NCBI RefSeq assembly: GCF_037546185.1
Contig: NZ_JAWMWH010000001.1
Location: 1 to 64,000, forward strand
Source of the DNA: Nicoliella lavandulae
GTDB lineage: Bacteria > Bacillota > Bacilli > Lactobacillales > Lactobacillaceae
Direction: 5' to 3'
DNA length: 64,000 nt
Shown here: positions 12,791 to 21,290 of the stretch, one piece after another
Layout of the letters: each line of letters starts with the position of its first letter
Position numbering within the stretch: position 1 is the first letter of the stretch
Position numbers and translations under genes: made by a program
Notes under the pieces: model-generated
Databases searched by the model: none
What the model was told of the DNA's origin: nothing
Seen by the model: the letters and a program-made list of their open reading frames with translations, nothing else

Positions 12791-13057
12791 TTAATCAGAT
12801 AAACCCTCTTTTTTGAGCGTTTTAGCAATATCTTCTAATGCTTGGTCTTCGTCATTACCATCAGCAGTGATGGTAATTTCTGCGTTTTGACCAACACCTA
12901 GAGACATTACACCCATGATTGATTTTAAGTTAACTTTTTTGCCATCGTACTCTAAATTAATATCAGAAGAATACTTACTAGCTGTTTGAACTAACAACGT
13001 AGCAGGTCTTGCATGAATACCAGTTTCAGCGATAATCTTAAATTGGCTTTGTTTCAT
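12791..13057 (-). CDS. ptsH: phosphocarrier protein HPr
   Basis: An 88-residue HPr. H15 in ETGIHARPA is the site phosphorylated by enzyme I. S46 in NLKSIMGVMSLG is the site used by HPr kinase in Gram-positive carbon catabolite control. Both are intact. The start has AAGGAGG upstream (AAGGAGGAACAAATAATG). It is the first gene of ptsHI. Confidence 0.97.
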   Translation of the reverse strand: MKQSQFKIIAETGIHARPATLLVQTASKYSSDINLEYDGKKVNLKSIMGVMSLGVGQNAEITITADGNDEDQALEDIAKTLKKEGLSD

Positions 13058-13123
13058 TATTTGTTCCTCCTTAAAATTACTATTTGATTAAAAATAAATA
13101 AGTAATTGATGCCATTTTCTTTA

Positions 13124-13132
13124 ATTATAACA
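13124..13132 (-). promoter_or_regulatory. extended -10 promoter of ptsHI
   Basis: The minus strand shows TGTTATAAT, a perfect TATAAT with the extended TG, about 65 nt upstream of the ptsH start. The -35 region is weak, which an extended -10 can compensate. It lies directly downstream of the small gene at 13172-13351. Confidence 0.5.
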
Positions 13133-13171
13133 TATAATGATGAATTTCACTTAATCCACTCATATAAGGCA

Positions 13172-13351
13172 TTATTGCTCAAAATGATAAACAATCTTAC
13201 CTTCACGATTAGCAGTTCCCACCACGCGTTTGCGACTTTCAAAATCCATGAAAGCCTTTTGAAAAGCCATGAATTCATCTGGGGTTACTTCAATCGTTTG
13301 AATATCACCATTTTTCAGTTGCTTTAATAAATCGGCATAATTATTTTTCAA
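13172..13351 (-). CDS. small conserved-looking hypothetical protein, 59 aa, TTG start
   Basis: A 59-codon minus-strand reading frame that starts with TTG (13349-13351), preceded by AAGGAG at 9 nt spacing, and ends TAA at 13172. The protein is charged and soluble, beginning MKNNYADLLKQLKNGDIQ and ending with GKIVYHFEQ. The codon pattern and good ribosome binding site argue that it is real. It sits between ptsH and clpE, the only coding content of the 13058-13540 interval. I believe similar short proteins exist in lactobacilli, but no function is known to me and none is assigned. Confidence 0.65.
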   Translation of the reverse strand: MKNNYADLLKQLKNGDIQTIEVTPDEFMAFQKAFMDFESRKRVVGTANREGKIVYHFEQ

Positions 13352-13444
13352 AAACTTCCACTCCTTACGTGTATATTTATATTATATTCAATCTAAGACC
13401 CTAATTCCAAGATTTCACCAGCAGCCATGTTTAAATCAAATTGC

Positions 13445-13472
13445 TTGAATCAAATAAGTTAAGTTGTATAAT
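13445..13472 (+). promoter_or_regulatory. clpE promoter
   Basis: TTGAAT (13445-13450), 16 nt, then a perfect TATAAT (13467-13472). The transcription start is expected near 13479, which places the CtsR operator across the start of the transcript. Confidence 0.6.
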
Positions 13473-13482
13473 AGCTTTACAT

Positions 13483-13499
13483 GGTCAGTAATGGTCAAA
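13483..13499 (+). promoter_or_regulatory. CtsR operator of clpE
   Basis: GGTCAGT-AAT-GGTCAAA, a heptad direct repeat with 3-nt spacing. It matches the CtsR consensus GGTCAAA-NAN-GGTCAAA except for two bases in the first half. It lies just downstream of the -10 box, where CtsR binding blocks transcription of clp genes in Firmicutes. The ctsR gene itself is not in the window. Confidence 0.8.
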
Positions 13500-13540
13500 C
13501 GTTTTTCTGACCAATCTTTAAATCAAAGGAGAGTAGCAAT

Positions 13541-15718
13541 ATGCTATGTCAAAACTGTCATGAAAATGAAGCTACCATTCACTTGTACGTCAGTCGTAAT
13601 GGTCAAAGACAGCGAATTGACTTATGTCAAAATTGCTATCAGCTTCTGACACAAAATAATCAGAATGGAGGTGCTAATATGGCACAAGATCCATTTGGAT
13701 TTGGCGATTTAAATGATATTTTCCATGCAATGCAAAATGGAAACCAAGGTGTAAATCCTAACCAAAATCGTATGAATCCACAAAATGGCGCTGGAAATAA
13801 TGGTAATTCCGGCAATAACAGTGTATTAAGTCAGTACGGGATTAATATGACCCAATTAGCTAAGGATGGTAAAATCGATCCAGTCATTGGGCGGAATAAA
13901 GAAATTAAACGTGTAATTGAAATTCTTAATCGAAGAACTAAGAATAACCCAGTTTTAATTGGTGAAGCCGGAGTTGGTAAAACTGCAGTCGTTGAAGGAC
14001 TAGCTTTAGAAATTGCAGACGGTAACGTTCCTGAAAAACTAAAGAACAAGCAAGTAATCAGACTTGATGTGGTCTCACTAGTTCAAGGCACTGGAATTCG
14101 TGGTCAATTTGAAAAACGGATGCAATCACTAGTTAAGGAAGTTCAATCTAACCCTAACATCATTTTATTCATTGATGAAATTCATGAAATTATGGGGGCT
14201 GGAAATGCCGATGGTGGTATGGACGCAGGAAACGTATTAAAGCCTGCACTAGCCCGTGGTGAATTTCAATTGATCGGTGCCACTACCTTAAAGGAATATC
14301 GTGATATCGAAAAAGACGCTGCCTTAGCTAGACGGTTCCAAAAGGTGATGGTTCAAGAACCTGAACCAAAAGAAGCCGTTAAAATTCTAAAAGGCATTCA
14401 AGGTAAGTATGAAGCATACCACCATATTAAGTATTCCCCTGCCGCAATTAAAGCAGCCGTTAAATTATCTGATCGCTACATTCAAGATCGTTTCTTACCA
14501 GATAAGGCTATCGACTTAATTGATGAAGCTGGTTCGAGAAAGAATTTAACGCTTAATACCATTGATCAAGCATCCCTTGATAGTCAAATTAAGCACGCTG
14601 AGGAACAAAAAGAAAGTGCGCTTAAAGCAGAAGACTACGAAAAGGCTGCTTACTATCGCGATCAAGTTAAAAAGTTCAAGAATATGAAGGATGCCGGTAG
14701 TAACGAAAAGGAAAGTACGCCTGAAGTTACGGTTCGCGACATCGAAAAAATTGTTGAAGAAGCTACTAATATTCCAGTTGGTGAATTACAAGCTAAGGAA
14801 CAACAACAATTAAAAGACTTAGCACCAGAATTAAAACAACACTTAATTGGTCAAGATGCAGCTGTTGATACTGTAGCTAAGGCCATTAAACGGAATCGAG
14901 TTGGATTTAATGGAACTGGGCGGCCAATTGGTTCATTCTTATTTGTAGGAACAACCGGAGTTGGTAAAACCGAACTAGCTAAGCAATTAGCAAATGAACT
15001 TTTCGGTTCTTCAGATGCAATGATTCGATTCGATATGTCTGAATACCGTGAACCTCATTCTATTTCTAAATTAATCGGTTCCCCTCCTGGCTATGTTGGC
15101 TATGATGAAGCCGGTCAATTAACGGAAAAGGTACGTCGGAACCCTTACAGCTTAATTCTTTTTGATGAAATTGAAAAAGCTAATCCAGACGTTTTACATG
15201 CCTTCTTACAAATTCTAGATGACGGACGGCTAACTGATTCCCAAGGCCGGACCGTATCGTTTAAGGATACCGTAATCATAATGACCAGTAATGCCGGAAC
15301 TGGTGTTTCTGAATCTAGCGTTGGATTTGGTGCTAGCGCATCAGGTCAAGCCCATTCAGCAATGAACCATCTTGGCGATTACTTCAAACCTGAATTTTTA
15401 AATCGGTTTGATGATATTGTTGAATTCAATCCACTTTCTAAGGATAGTTTGAAACAAATCGTTACCCTAATGATTGATAATATGAACCAAATGTTATCAC
15501 AACAAGGTATCCATGTTCATGTTACCGACGGAGTAAAAGATCAAATCGTTGATTTAGGATACAATCCTGCCATGGGAGCACGTCCATTACGTCGTATCAT
15601 TCAAGAACACATCGAAGATAAAGTGGCCGATTTCTATTTAGACCACCAAGATGTAAAACAATTATCCGCAGCACTGGATTCTAAACGTCAAATCGTTGTT
15701 AAACCAGTCAGTGAATAA
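13541..15718 (+). CDS. clpE: ATP-dependent Clp protease ATP-binding subunit ClpE
   Basis: Two-ring AAA+ unfoldase that feeds ClpP and disaggregates proteins under heat stress. The N-terminal zinc finger characteristic of ClpE is present (C3, C6, C29, C32), followed by a Gln/Asn/Gly-rich linker (residues ~38-95). The first AAA module has Walker A GEAGVGKT (141-148). A UVR-like coiled segment lies at ~350-380, and the second AAA module has Walker A GTTGVGKT (~470). The length of 725 residues fits ClpE. AAAGGAG precedes the ATG. It is monocistronic, with a CtsR operator upstream and a terminator downstream. Confidence 0.95.
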   Translation: MLCQNCHENEATIHLYVSRNGQRQRIDLCQNCYQLLTQNNQNGGANMAQDPFGFGDLNDIFHAMQNGNQGVNPNQNRMNPQNGAGNNGNSGNNSVLSQYGINMTQLAKDGKIDPVIGRNKEIKRVIEILNRRTKNNPVLIGEAGVGKTAVVEGLALEIADGNVPEKLKNKQVIRLDVVSLVQGTGIRGQFEKRMQSLVKEVQSNPNIILFIDEIHEIMGAGNADGGMDAGNVLKPALARGEFQLIGATTLKEYRDIEKDAALARRFQKVMVQEPEPKEAVKILKGIQGKYEAYHHIKYSPAAIKAAVKLSDRYIQDRFLPDKAIDLIDEAGSRKNLTLNTIDQASLDSQIKHAEEQKESALKAEDYEKAAYYRDQVKKFKNMKDAGSNEKESTPEVTVRDIEKIVEEATNIPVGELQAKEQQQLKDLAPELKQHLIGQDAAVDTVAKAIKRNRVGFNGTGRPIGSFLFVGTTGVGKTELAKQLANELFGSSDAMIRFDMSEYREPHSISKLIGSPPGYVGYDEAGQLTEKVRRNPYSLILFDEIEKANPDVLHAFLQILDDGRLTDSQGRTVSFKDTVIIMTSNAGTGVSESSVGFGASASGQAHSAMNHLGDYFKPEFLNRFDDIVEFNPLSKDSLKQIVTLMIDNMNQMLSQQGIHVHVTDGVKDQIVDLGYNPAMGARPLRRIIQEHIEDKVADFYLDHQDVKQLSAALDSKRQIVVKPVSE

Positions 15719-15720
15719 TG

Positions 15721-15756
15721 AAAAAGTTAGTCTAGTTTAACTAGGCTAACTTTTTT
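15721..15756. terminator. bidirectional terminator between clpE and prfC
   Basis: AAAAAGTTAG-T-CTAG pairs with CTAG-G-CTAACTTTTT, flanked by A-run and T-run, so it can end both the plus-strand clpE transcript and the minus-strand prfC transcript that converge here. Confidence 0.85.
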
Positions 15757-15764
15757 AATACATA

Positions 15765-17342
15765 TTATAATTTAGACATTAATTTAACGTCTGGGTATTT
15801 ATCATGGAACCAACGTTCCGCAAAGGTATTTTCGAATAGGAATAATGGTTGATCATGAGTATCACGAACCAAAATATTTCTAGATGAGGACATACTTTCA
15901 TCCAATTGATCTGGATCAATCCAGCGAGCAATCTTATGCCCAAGGGGTTCCATTACTACTTCTGAGTTATATTCATTCTGCATCCGGAATTGGAATACTT
16001 CAAATTGAAGTTGACCAACTGCTCCTAAGATATAATCACCAGTTGAGTAAGTCGTGTAAAGTTGAACCGCACCTTCTTGAACCAATTGATGAATTCCCTT
16101 ATGAAAAGATTTTTGCTTCATCACGTTCTTAGCAGAAACACGCATGAATAGTTCCGGAGTAAATTGAGGTAACGGTGGGAATTTAACGGCTTGTTTACCA
16201 GTATAAATCGTATCACCAATTTGGAAGTTACCAGTATCGTATAACCCAATAATGTCACCAGCCACCGCATTTTCAACGTTTTCACGAGTGTTAGCAACAA
16301 ACTCAGTCACATTTGAGAGCCGTAACTTTTTATCAGTCCGTTCAAGCTTTACGTCCATTCCCCGTTCGAACTCACCAGAACAAACTCGTACAAACGCAAT
16401 CCGGTCCCGATGACGAGGATTCATATTAGCTTGGATTTTAAATACAAAGCCAGAGAAATTAGGGTTAGTGGGTTGAACTTCTTCATCATCTAACGTATTT
16501 TCGTGATCACCAGGCATTGGTGCAAAATCTAAGTAAGCATTTAGAAATGTTTCTACCCCAAAGTTAGCCAATGCTGACCCGAAGAAGACCGGAGTTTGAT
16601 CACCCTTTTTAATCTTTTCTAAGTCAAATTGGTTCCCCGCTTCCTGGATTAGGTCCATATTAGCCTTAGCATCTTGATAGACTTCATCATTTGGTAAATC
16701 ACTAGCAACTTGCAATTCACCCTCATCATTCAATGGTAAGTACTTTTCAGTTCCTTCCTTAGGTCGATAAAGTGCCACCCGATTATTATAGCGGTCATAT
16801 AATCCTCGTAACACCTTTCCAGAACCAATTGGCCAGTTCATTGGATAGCCTTCAATTCCTAAGACATCCTCTAATTGACTAATTAATTCAATGGGGTCAC
16901 GACTATCACGATCCATCTTATTCATAAATGTAAAAATCGGGATTCCCCGCATTTTACAAATTTTAAATAGTTTCTTAGTTTGGGCTTCGATCCCTTTCGC
17001 AGCATCAATTACCATCACAGCGGAATCAACCGCCATTAGAGTCCGGTAAGTATCTTCAGAGAAATCCTCATGTCCAGGAGTATCCAAGATATTAATTCGT
17101 TTTCCCTGATAATCAAATTGCATTACTGAACTAGTAACGGAAATCCCTCTTTTTTGTTCAATTTCCATCCAGTCAGACTTTGCAAAATTACCACTCTTTT
17201 TACCCTTAACCGTTCCTGCTTCTCGAACAATCCCTCCATAAAGTAAGAGTTGTTCGGTAATCGTGGTCTTTCCGGCATCCGGGTGAGAAATAATTGCAAA
17301 AGTTCTTCTTTTTGCAACGTTTTGTTCTAGTGCATTCGCCAT
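15765..17342 (-). CDS. prfC: peptide chain release factor 3
   Basis: Translational GTPase that recycles RF1/RF2 after termination. The 525-residue protein has P-loop SHPDAGKTT (19-27), G3 motif DTPGHEDFS and G4 motif NKMDRDSRDP. The EF-G-like domain 2 follows, with no domain IV, as expected for RF3. The ATG at 17342 is preceded by GAAAGGG at 9 nt. The in-frame TTG at 17360 lies within that ribosome binding site and is rejected. Single gene. Confidence 0.96.
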   Translation of the reverse strand: MANALEQNVAKRRTFAIISHPDAGKTTITEQLLLYGGIVREAGTVKGKKSGNFAKSDWMEIEQKRGISVTSSVMQFDYQGKRINILDTPGHEDFSEDTYRTLMAVDSAVMVIDAAKGIEAQTKKLFKICKMRGIPIFTFMNKMDRDSRDPIELISQLEDVLGIEGYPMNWPIGSGKVLRGLYDRYNNRVALYRPKEGTEKYLPLNDEGELQVASDLPNDEVYQDAKANMDLIQEAGNQFDLEKIKKGDQTPVFFGSALANFGVETFLNAYLDFAPMPGDHENTLDDEEVQPTNPNFSGFVFKIQANMNPRHRDRIAFVRVCSGEFERGMDVKLERTDKKLRLSNVTEFVANTRENVENAVAGDIIGLYDTGNFQIGDTIYTGKQAVKFPPLPQFTPELFMRVSAKNVMKQKSFHKGIHQLVQEGAVQLYTTYSTGDYILGAVGQLQFEVFQFRMQNEYNSEVVMEPLGHKIARWIDPDQLDESMSSSRNILVRDTHDQPLFLFENTFAERWFHDKYPDVKLMSKL

Positions 17343-17408
17343 AAATATTTTCCCTTTCAATTTAGATAATAAATTAATTCTAACATACTTTGGAACCCTA
17401 AATAGAAT

Positions 17409-17443
17409 TAAAAAGCCTACCTAGTTAAATTAGATAGACTTTG
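17409..17443 (-). terminator. terminator after tagD
   Basis: Imperfect hairpin AAAGTCTATCTA / TAGGTAGGCTTT with a TTTTT-type tail in the minus sense, 9 nt after the tagD stop. The stem is interrupted, so strength is uncertain. Confidence 0.5.
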
Positions 17444-17451
17444 GTTGATTA

Positions 17452-17862
17452 TTAAGCTTTCCAGTTATCAGCATCTTTGATACCGAGGTCCTTTTTAATC
17501 TTAGAAGTTGAAATTCCCTCAGTTCTTGGTAAATAAATCACTTCACAATAATCCTTAAGGAAATCAAACTTTCCTTTCCAGTCATCCCCCATTACGAAGA
17601 CGTCAATATTGTTTTCTTGAACATCCTTGATTTTTTGATTCCAACCGCTTTCTGGAATTACCTTATCAACATACCGGATGGCTTCTAATACATATTTACG
17701 ATCTTCAAATGACGTATATGCTTTCTTGCCCTTTTCAGCATTAAACTCATCAGATGATAATCCAACCATCAGATAGTCACCTAATTCTCGAGCACGCTTT
17801 AATAATCTAACATGGCCCTTGTGTAATAAATCGAAAGTTCCATAAGTAATTACTTTTTTCAT
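17452..17862 (-). CDS. tagD: glycerol-3-phosphate cytidylyltransferase
   Basis: Makes CDP-glycerol from CTP and glycerol 3-phosphate, the precursor of glycerol-phosphate wall teichoic acid. The 136-residue protein carries the nucleotidyltransferase signature HKGH (H14-H17) in YGTFDLLHKGH and the second signature RTEGISTSK (113-121), both intact. It lies among other envelope genes (wecB, gtrB/gtrA) but is transcribed alone from a promoter at 17880-17909. Confidence 0.93.
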   Translation of the reverse strand: MKKVITYGTFDLLHKGHVRLLKRARELGDYLMVGLSSDEFNAEKGKKAYTSFEDRKYVLEAIRYVDKVIPESGWNQKIKDVQENNIDVFVMGDDWKGKFDFLKDYCEVIYLPRTEGISTSKIKKDLGIKDADNWKA

Positions 17863-17879
17863 TGTTATTCAATCTCCTG

Positions 17880-17909
17880 ATTATATTTAAATTAAGGTTA
17901 TCATACCAA
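17880..17909 (-). promoter_or_regulatory. tagD promoter
   Basis: Minus-strand TTGGTA (17904-17909), 18 nt, TATAAT (17880-17885), about 18 nt upstream of the tagD ATG. Its AGGAG ribosome binding site lies between the -10 box and the start codon. Confidence 0.5.
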
Positions 17910-17925
17910 ATTTATGGATAAACCT

Positions 17926-19056
17926 CTATTTATCACTAACATCTTTTTCAATTTCATAATTATGCTGTAATAACCAGATGCTATAAACATATTGTACAAC
18001 TACTTTCACAACAGCGTATAGTGGAATGGCTAAAATCATCCCAACCAATCCAGCAATATTTCCAGCAGCTAATAAAATGACGATAATAGTTAGTGGATGA
18101 ATCTGTAAACTCTTACCAATCACGTTGGGATAAACTAGGTTCCCATCTAGTTGTTGGACGATCAAAACAATAATTATAACATAAATAACTTGCTTAATAT
18201 CGCTTGAGAATGCTACTAATAATGATGGCAAGATCCCAATATAGGGTCCAACGTATGGAATGATGTTACATACTCCCGCAAATACTCCTAATAGTAATGC
18301 ATATTTTTGTCCAATAAAAACATAACCGAGTGAAGTAAAAATCCCTACAAATAAACATTCAATCATTTGACCACCAATGTATCTAGCAATCGTTTCATTC
18401 ATCTTACCCAATAAAACTACCGTTTGCTTTTGATGATCCTTTGGAATTAACTTTTCAATGGTCGGCATTAGTTTATGCCCATCCTTTAGCATGTAGAATA
18501 AAATAACGGGAACCGTAATCATAACGATCACTACGCTAGTTGCCATTGAAATAATATTACCAAGACTGGCAGTCACGCTCCCCAATACACCTTGCGTATA
18601 GTTGGTCAATGAAGATTGAATCTGATTAATATAATCGGTAATATCAACATCTTTTAACCAACCGTGGGTAGTAACTTCCTCAAGCGTCTTTTCAGTCGAG
18701 TTAGCCACATCCGGTAGATGGTAAAATAACGTAGTAACTTGCGTAAAAATGTGGGGAATAAATGATAACCCTACATAGAATAATAGCCCTAAAAAGGCAA
18801 TAAAAATAAGAATAACAGCAAAGGTTCGTGAAACACGTAACCGTTTATAATGAATCTTCATTAATAGCTCAACAATTGGATTTAACATATAAAATAACGC
18901 CCCGGCGACTAAAATGGGGACGAAAATCGTTGAAATAAAAATCCCAATTGGGGTAAACACAAAACTAATTTTGTTACATAGGTAGACAATTGCTACTACA
19001 ATTAACACTTCTAGCGACCAGAAAAATAATCTGGACTGCTTCAAGCGATTTTTCAT
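17926..19056 (-). CDS. AI-2E (YdiK/PerM) family membrane transporter
   Basis: A 376-residue polytopic membrane protein of the AI-2E family. It has N-terminal membrane segments, a soluble central stretch (~residues 110-150), and a C-terminal block with YVGPYIGILPSLLVA and a family-typical DGNLVYPNVIGK motif. Family members include exporters and Na+/H+ antiporters, and the substrate here is unknown. The ATG at 19056 is preferred because AGAGGAG lies 8 nt upstream. An upstream in-frame start would overlap recX. It begins 13 nt after the recX stop, so the two are co-transcribed. Confidence 0.85.
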   Translation of the reverse strand: MKNRLKQSRLFFWSLEVLIVVAIVYLCNKISFVFTPIGIFISTIFVPILVAGALFYMLNPIVELLMKIHYKRLRVSRTFAVILIFIAFLGLLFYVGLSFIPHIFTQVTTLFYHLPDVANSTEKTLEEVTTHGWLKDVDITDYINQIQSSLTNYTQGVLGSVTASLGNIISMATSVVIVMITVPVILFYMLKDGHKLMPTIEKLIPKDHQKQTVVLLGKMNETIARYIGGQMIECLFVGIFTSLGYVFIGQKYALLLGVFAGVCNIIPYVGPYIGILPSLLVAFSSDIKQVIYVIIIVLIVQQLDGNLVYPNVIGKSLQIHPLTIIVILLAAGNIAGLVGMILAIPLYAVVKVVVQYVYSIWLLQHNYEIEKDVSDK

Positions 19057-19069
19057 ATTGAATACTCCT

Positions 19070-19870
19070 CTATTGTTCAATTTCTGCATCAATTAATTGA
19101 CTAATTGAATCCAGACTAAATCCTTTCCGATATAAAGCCTGTTTAGTTTTATACGCTCGTTGTTGCTGGTCATAACGACGATATCGATGCCAAGATTTTT
19201 CAAATTGTTTCTTCAAAACCACTGCTTGATGGTCAAAATCAGGCTTAAAATCAGCCAACTCAATTACTTGATCTATGATTTCAAATGAATATCCTTTCCT
19301 AACCAACCCATTTTTAACTTTGTTAATTGCTTGATTAAAGGAATCATTTTGATAACGTTTAAACATTTTACGAGCTTGTTTTAATCCATTTACAACTAGA
19401 TCATCATCAGAATAGAATTCGTCTAACGCTGATTCAATCATTGAATCAGCAATTCCTTTTTGGTGCAGATGCTGTTTAATTGCAGTTGGTCCCTTATCTT
19501 GAATCCGCACTTCACTCCGAACATAGCTATTAGCATAGCTTTGATCATCTAATAGTAAATTTTGCTTTAATCGTTCAACTACACTATCAATTATAGCCGA
19601 ATCTTCAGTTTCCGTCTTTAATTTATTCACAACCTCTTGTGTTGTTCTCAATTGACCGGATAAATAATTAATGGCTTTTTGATAAATTTTATCGATGTGG
19701 TCTGCAGAAACTAATTGATTTTCCAAACTTTCATCAATTACCATGTCCTTAACTAGTTGATACCTAATTAAGACATTTTCACTTACTGGGAATGCATAGT
19801 GTCCATCAATAAAAATATTAAAACGCCCTTTTCGCCTTTGAGCTGCAATTTTAGTGATTTTAGATTCCAT
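19070..19870 (-). CDS. recX: regulatory protein RecX
   Basis: RecX modulates RecA filament growth. The 266-residue protein is of the long Gram-positive form, with repeated three-helix units seen in the segments RTTQEVVNKLK, DKGPTAIKQHLHQKG and LVRKGYSFEIIDQVI. No recA is nearby. It is the first gene of a two-gene unit with the AI-2E protein. Confidence 0.9.
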   Translation of the reverse strand: MESKITKIAAQRRKGRFNIFIDGHYAFPVSENVLIRYQLVKDMVIDESLENQLVSADHIDKIYQKAINYLSGQLRTTQEVVNKLKTETEDSAIIDSVVERLKQNLLLDDQSYANSYVRSEVRIQDKGPTAIKQHLHQKGIADSMIESALDEFYSDDDLVVNGLKQARKMFKRYQNDSFNQAINKVKNGLVRKGYSFEIIDQVIELADFKPDFDHQAVVLKKQFEKSWHRYRRYDQQQRAYKTKQALYRKGFSLDSISQLIDAEIEQ

Positions 19871-19951
19871 TGAAATTCTCCCTATTGTTTTTAAAAGTAA
19901 TATACGCTAATATTTTAACTAGGATTTTATGAAAGGAACGATTTGATAATT

Positions 19952-20398
19952 ATGAAAGCACATGTGGTTTTTGCTACAATTACCGGAAACAATGAAGACG
20001 TTGCTGATATCGTCACTGAAGGACTCGAAGACTTAGGGGTCGATGTTGTCGAAACTGAAATCTCCCAAACCGATCCAGCAGAATTTGCAGAAGCAGATAT
20101 CTGTGTGGTTTGTCCATACACATATGACGAGGGCCATCTTCCAGAAGAAGGACTAGATTTCTTTGATGATTTAAAAGCCCTTGATTTAACTGGCAAGGTC
20201 TATGGCGTTGCTGGTTCTGGTGATGAATACTATGAAGAATTTTACAACGTTGCCGTAGATGCATTTAGTGATGCGTTTAAAGCCGCACATGCTACCCAAG
20301 GCGCTGATAACGTTAAAATTAATCTAGAACCAGAAGATGATGATATTGAGACATTAGATCACTTCGCTGCACAACTAGTTGAAACAGCTAAAAAATAA
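19952..20398 (+). CDS. flavodoxin
   Basis: A small acidic FMN-binding electron carrier of about 148 residues. The N-terminal phosphate-loop region ATITGNNEDVADIV and the later VAGSGDEYYEEF fit the flavodoxin fold. The ATG at 19952 is given as start. An in-frame TTG at 19943 lies only about 5 nt after GAAAGGA, so it is an alternative adding three residues. A weak promoter TTGTTT-17-TAATAT lies at 19885-19913. It converges with yihY, and its terminator overlaps the yihY 3' end. Confidence 0.88.
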   Translation: MKAHVVFATITGNNEDVADIVTEGLEDLGVDVVETEISQTDPAEFAEADICVVCPYTYDEGHLPEEGLDFFDDLKALDLTGKVYGVAGSGDEYYEEFYNVAVDAFSDAFKAAHATQGADNVKINLEPEDDDIETLDHFAAQLVETAKK

Positions 20399-20408
20399 AT
20401 TTAATGAA

Positions 20409-20437
20409 TGGTCACTAATTATTTAGTGGCTTTTTTA
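20409..20437 (+). terminator. flavodoxin terminator overlapping the yihY 3' end
   Basis: GTCACTAA / TTAGTGGC hairpin with a 4-nt loop followed by TTTTTTAT. It ends the plus-strand flavodoxin transcript while also covering the last codons of the convergent yihY gene. Confidence 0.75.
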
Positions 20438-21290
20438 TATGCTCTTTAATCGCTTTGTGACGTAACTTCCCCATCTTCATTTCTTGGAACGTTGCATTGA
20501 TTACGGCCCCAATTAAAATTAGCGTACCAATAAAGTACAACCAAAACATTAAAATAATAAAAGTTCCTAGGGCCTTATAGGTTGAGAAACTTTTAGCAAA
20601 ATAAGTTAAGTATAATGAAAAGCCTTGTGATAATAAAATCATTCCAACCGTAGCCGTTAGGGTCCCTAACCAAACATACTTAAATTTAGTTGCGGCTGCT
20701 GGTACTAAGTAATACATAAACATTAAAATTAAGAATAAAAATGTAATCGATACCGGTACTCTGATCATCCCAATAAATTCAAAGACAAAATCAGGAACGT
20801 GTAAGAATCTTAACACAAACCGATTACTCAAATTAAAGAAGATTAGAACTAATGTGATTCCAACAATAATCAACATCATCCATAAAAATGAAAAAATCCG
20901 GGTAATAAATGCCCCTCGTTCATTAACAACCCCGTATGCATTATCTACGGTCCGCTTTAAGGCCGCCGTTACCCGACTAGCTGACCAAATAGTAATAATA
21001 ATTCCTACTGACAATTGTTTGCCGCCACCACTAAGGGCGGTCGTAATAATCGGTGAAAGCGTTTCATTGATTTGTGGTGGTAAAAATGGGTGAAGGTAGT
21101 TAGTAATATCCATACTACTAATATTCGCAAAACTTAAAATACTACCTAGAATAAATAGCAGTGGAAAGATTGATAACAATAAATAATAGGCTACTACAAC
21201 TGCTGAATCAGAAATATTAGCATCTTTGTAGTGCTTTAAAAATGATTTAACTAATGGTCTTAGTTTAACTGGAACTAATTTATTAATCAT
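20415..21290 (-). CDS. YihY/BrkB family inner membrane protein
   Basis: A 291-residue protein with about six membrane segments and the family pattern SAVVVAYYLLLSIFPLLF near residues 28-45 and YKALGTFIILMFWLYF near the C-terminus. It has historically been called virulence factor BrkB or ribonuclease BN. The nuclease label is known to be wrong for this family, and the function is unknown. It overlaps the end of wecB by 8 nt, so the two genes are translationally linked. Confidence 0.88.
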   Translation of the reverse strand: MINKLVPVKLRPLVKSFLKHYKDANISDSAVVVAYYLLLSIFPLLFILGSILSFANISSMDITNYLHPFLPPQINETLSPIITTALSGGGKQLSVGIIITIWSASRVTAALKRTVDNAYGVVNERGAFITRIFSFLWMMLIIVGITLVLIFFNLSNRFVLRFLHVPDFVFEFIGMIRVPVSITFLFLILMFMYYLVPAAATKFKYVWLGTLTATVGMILLSQGFSLYLTYFAKSFSTYKALGTFIILMFWLYFIGTLILIGAVINATFQEMKMGKLRHKAIKEHIKKPLNN

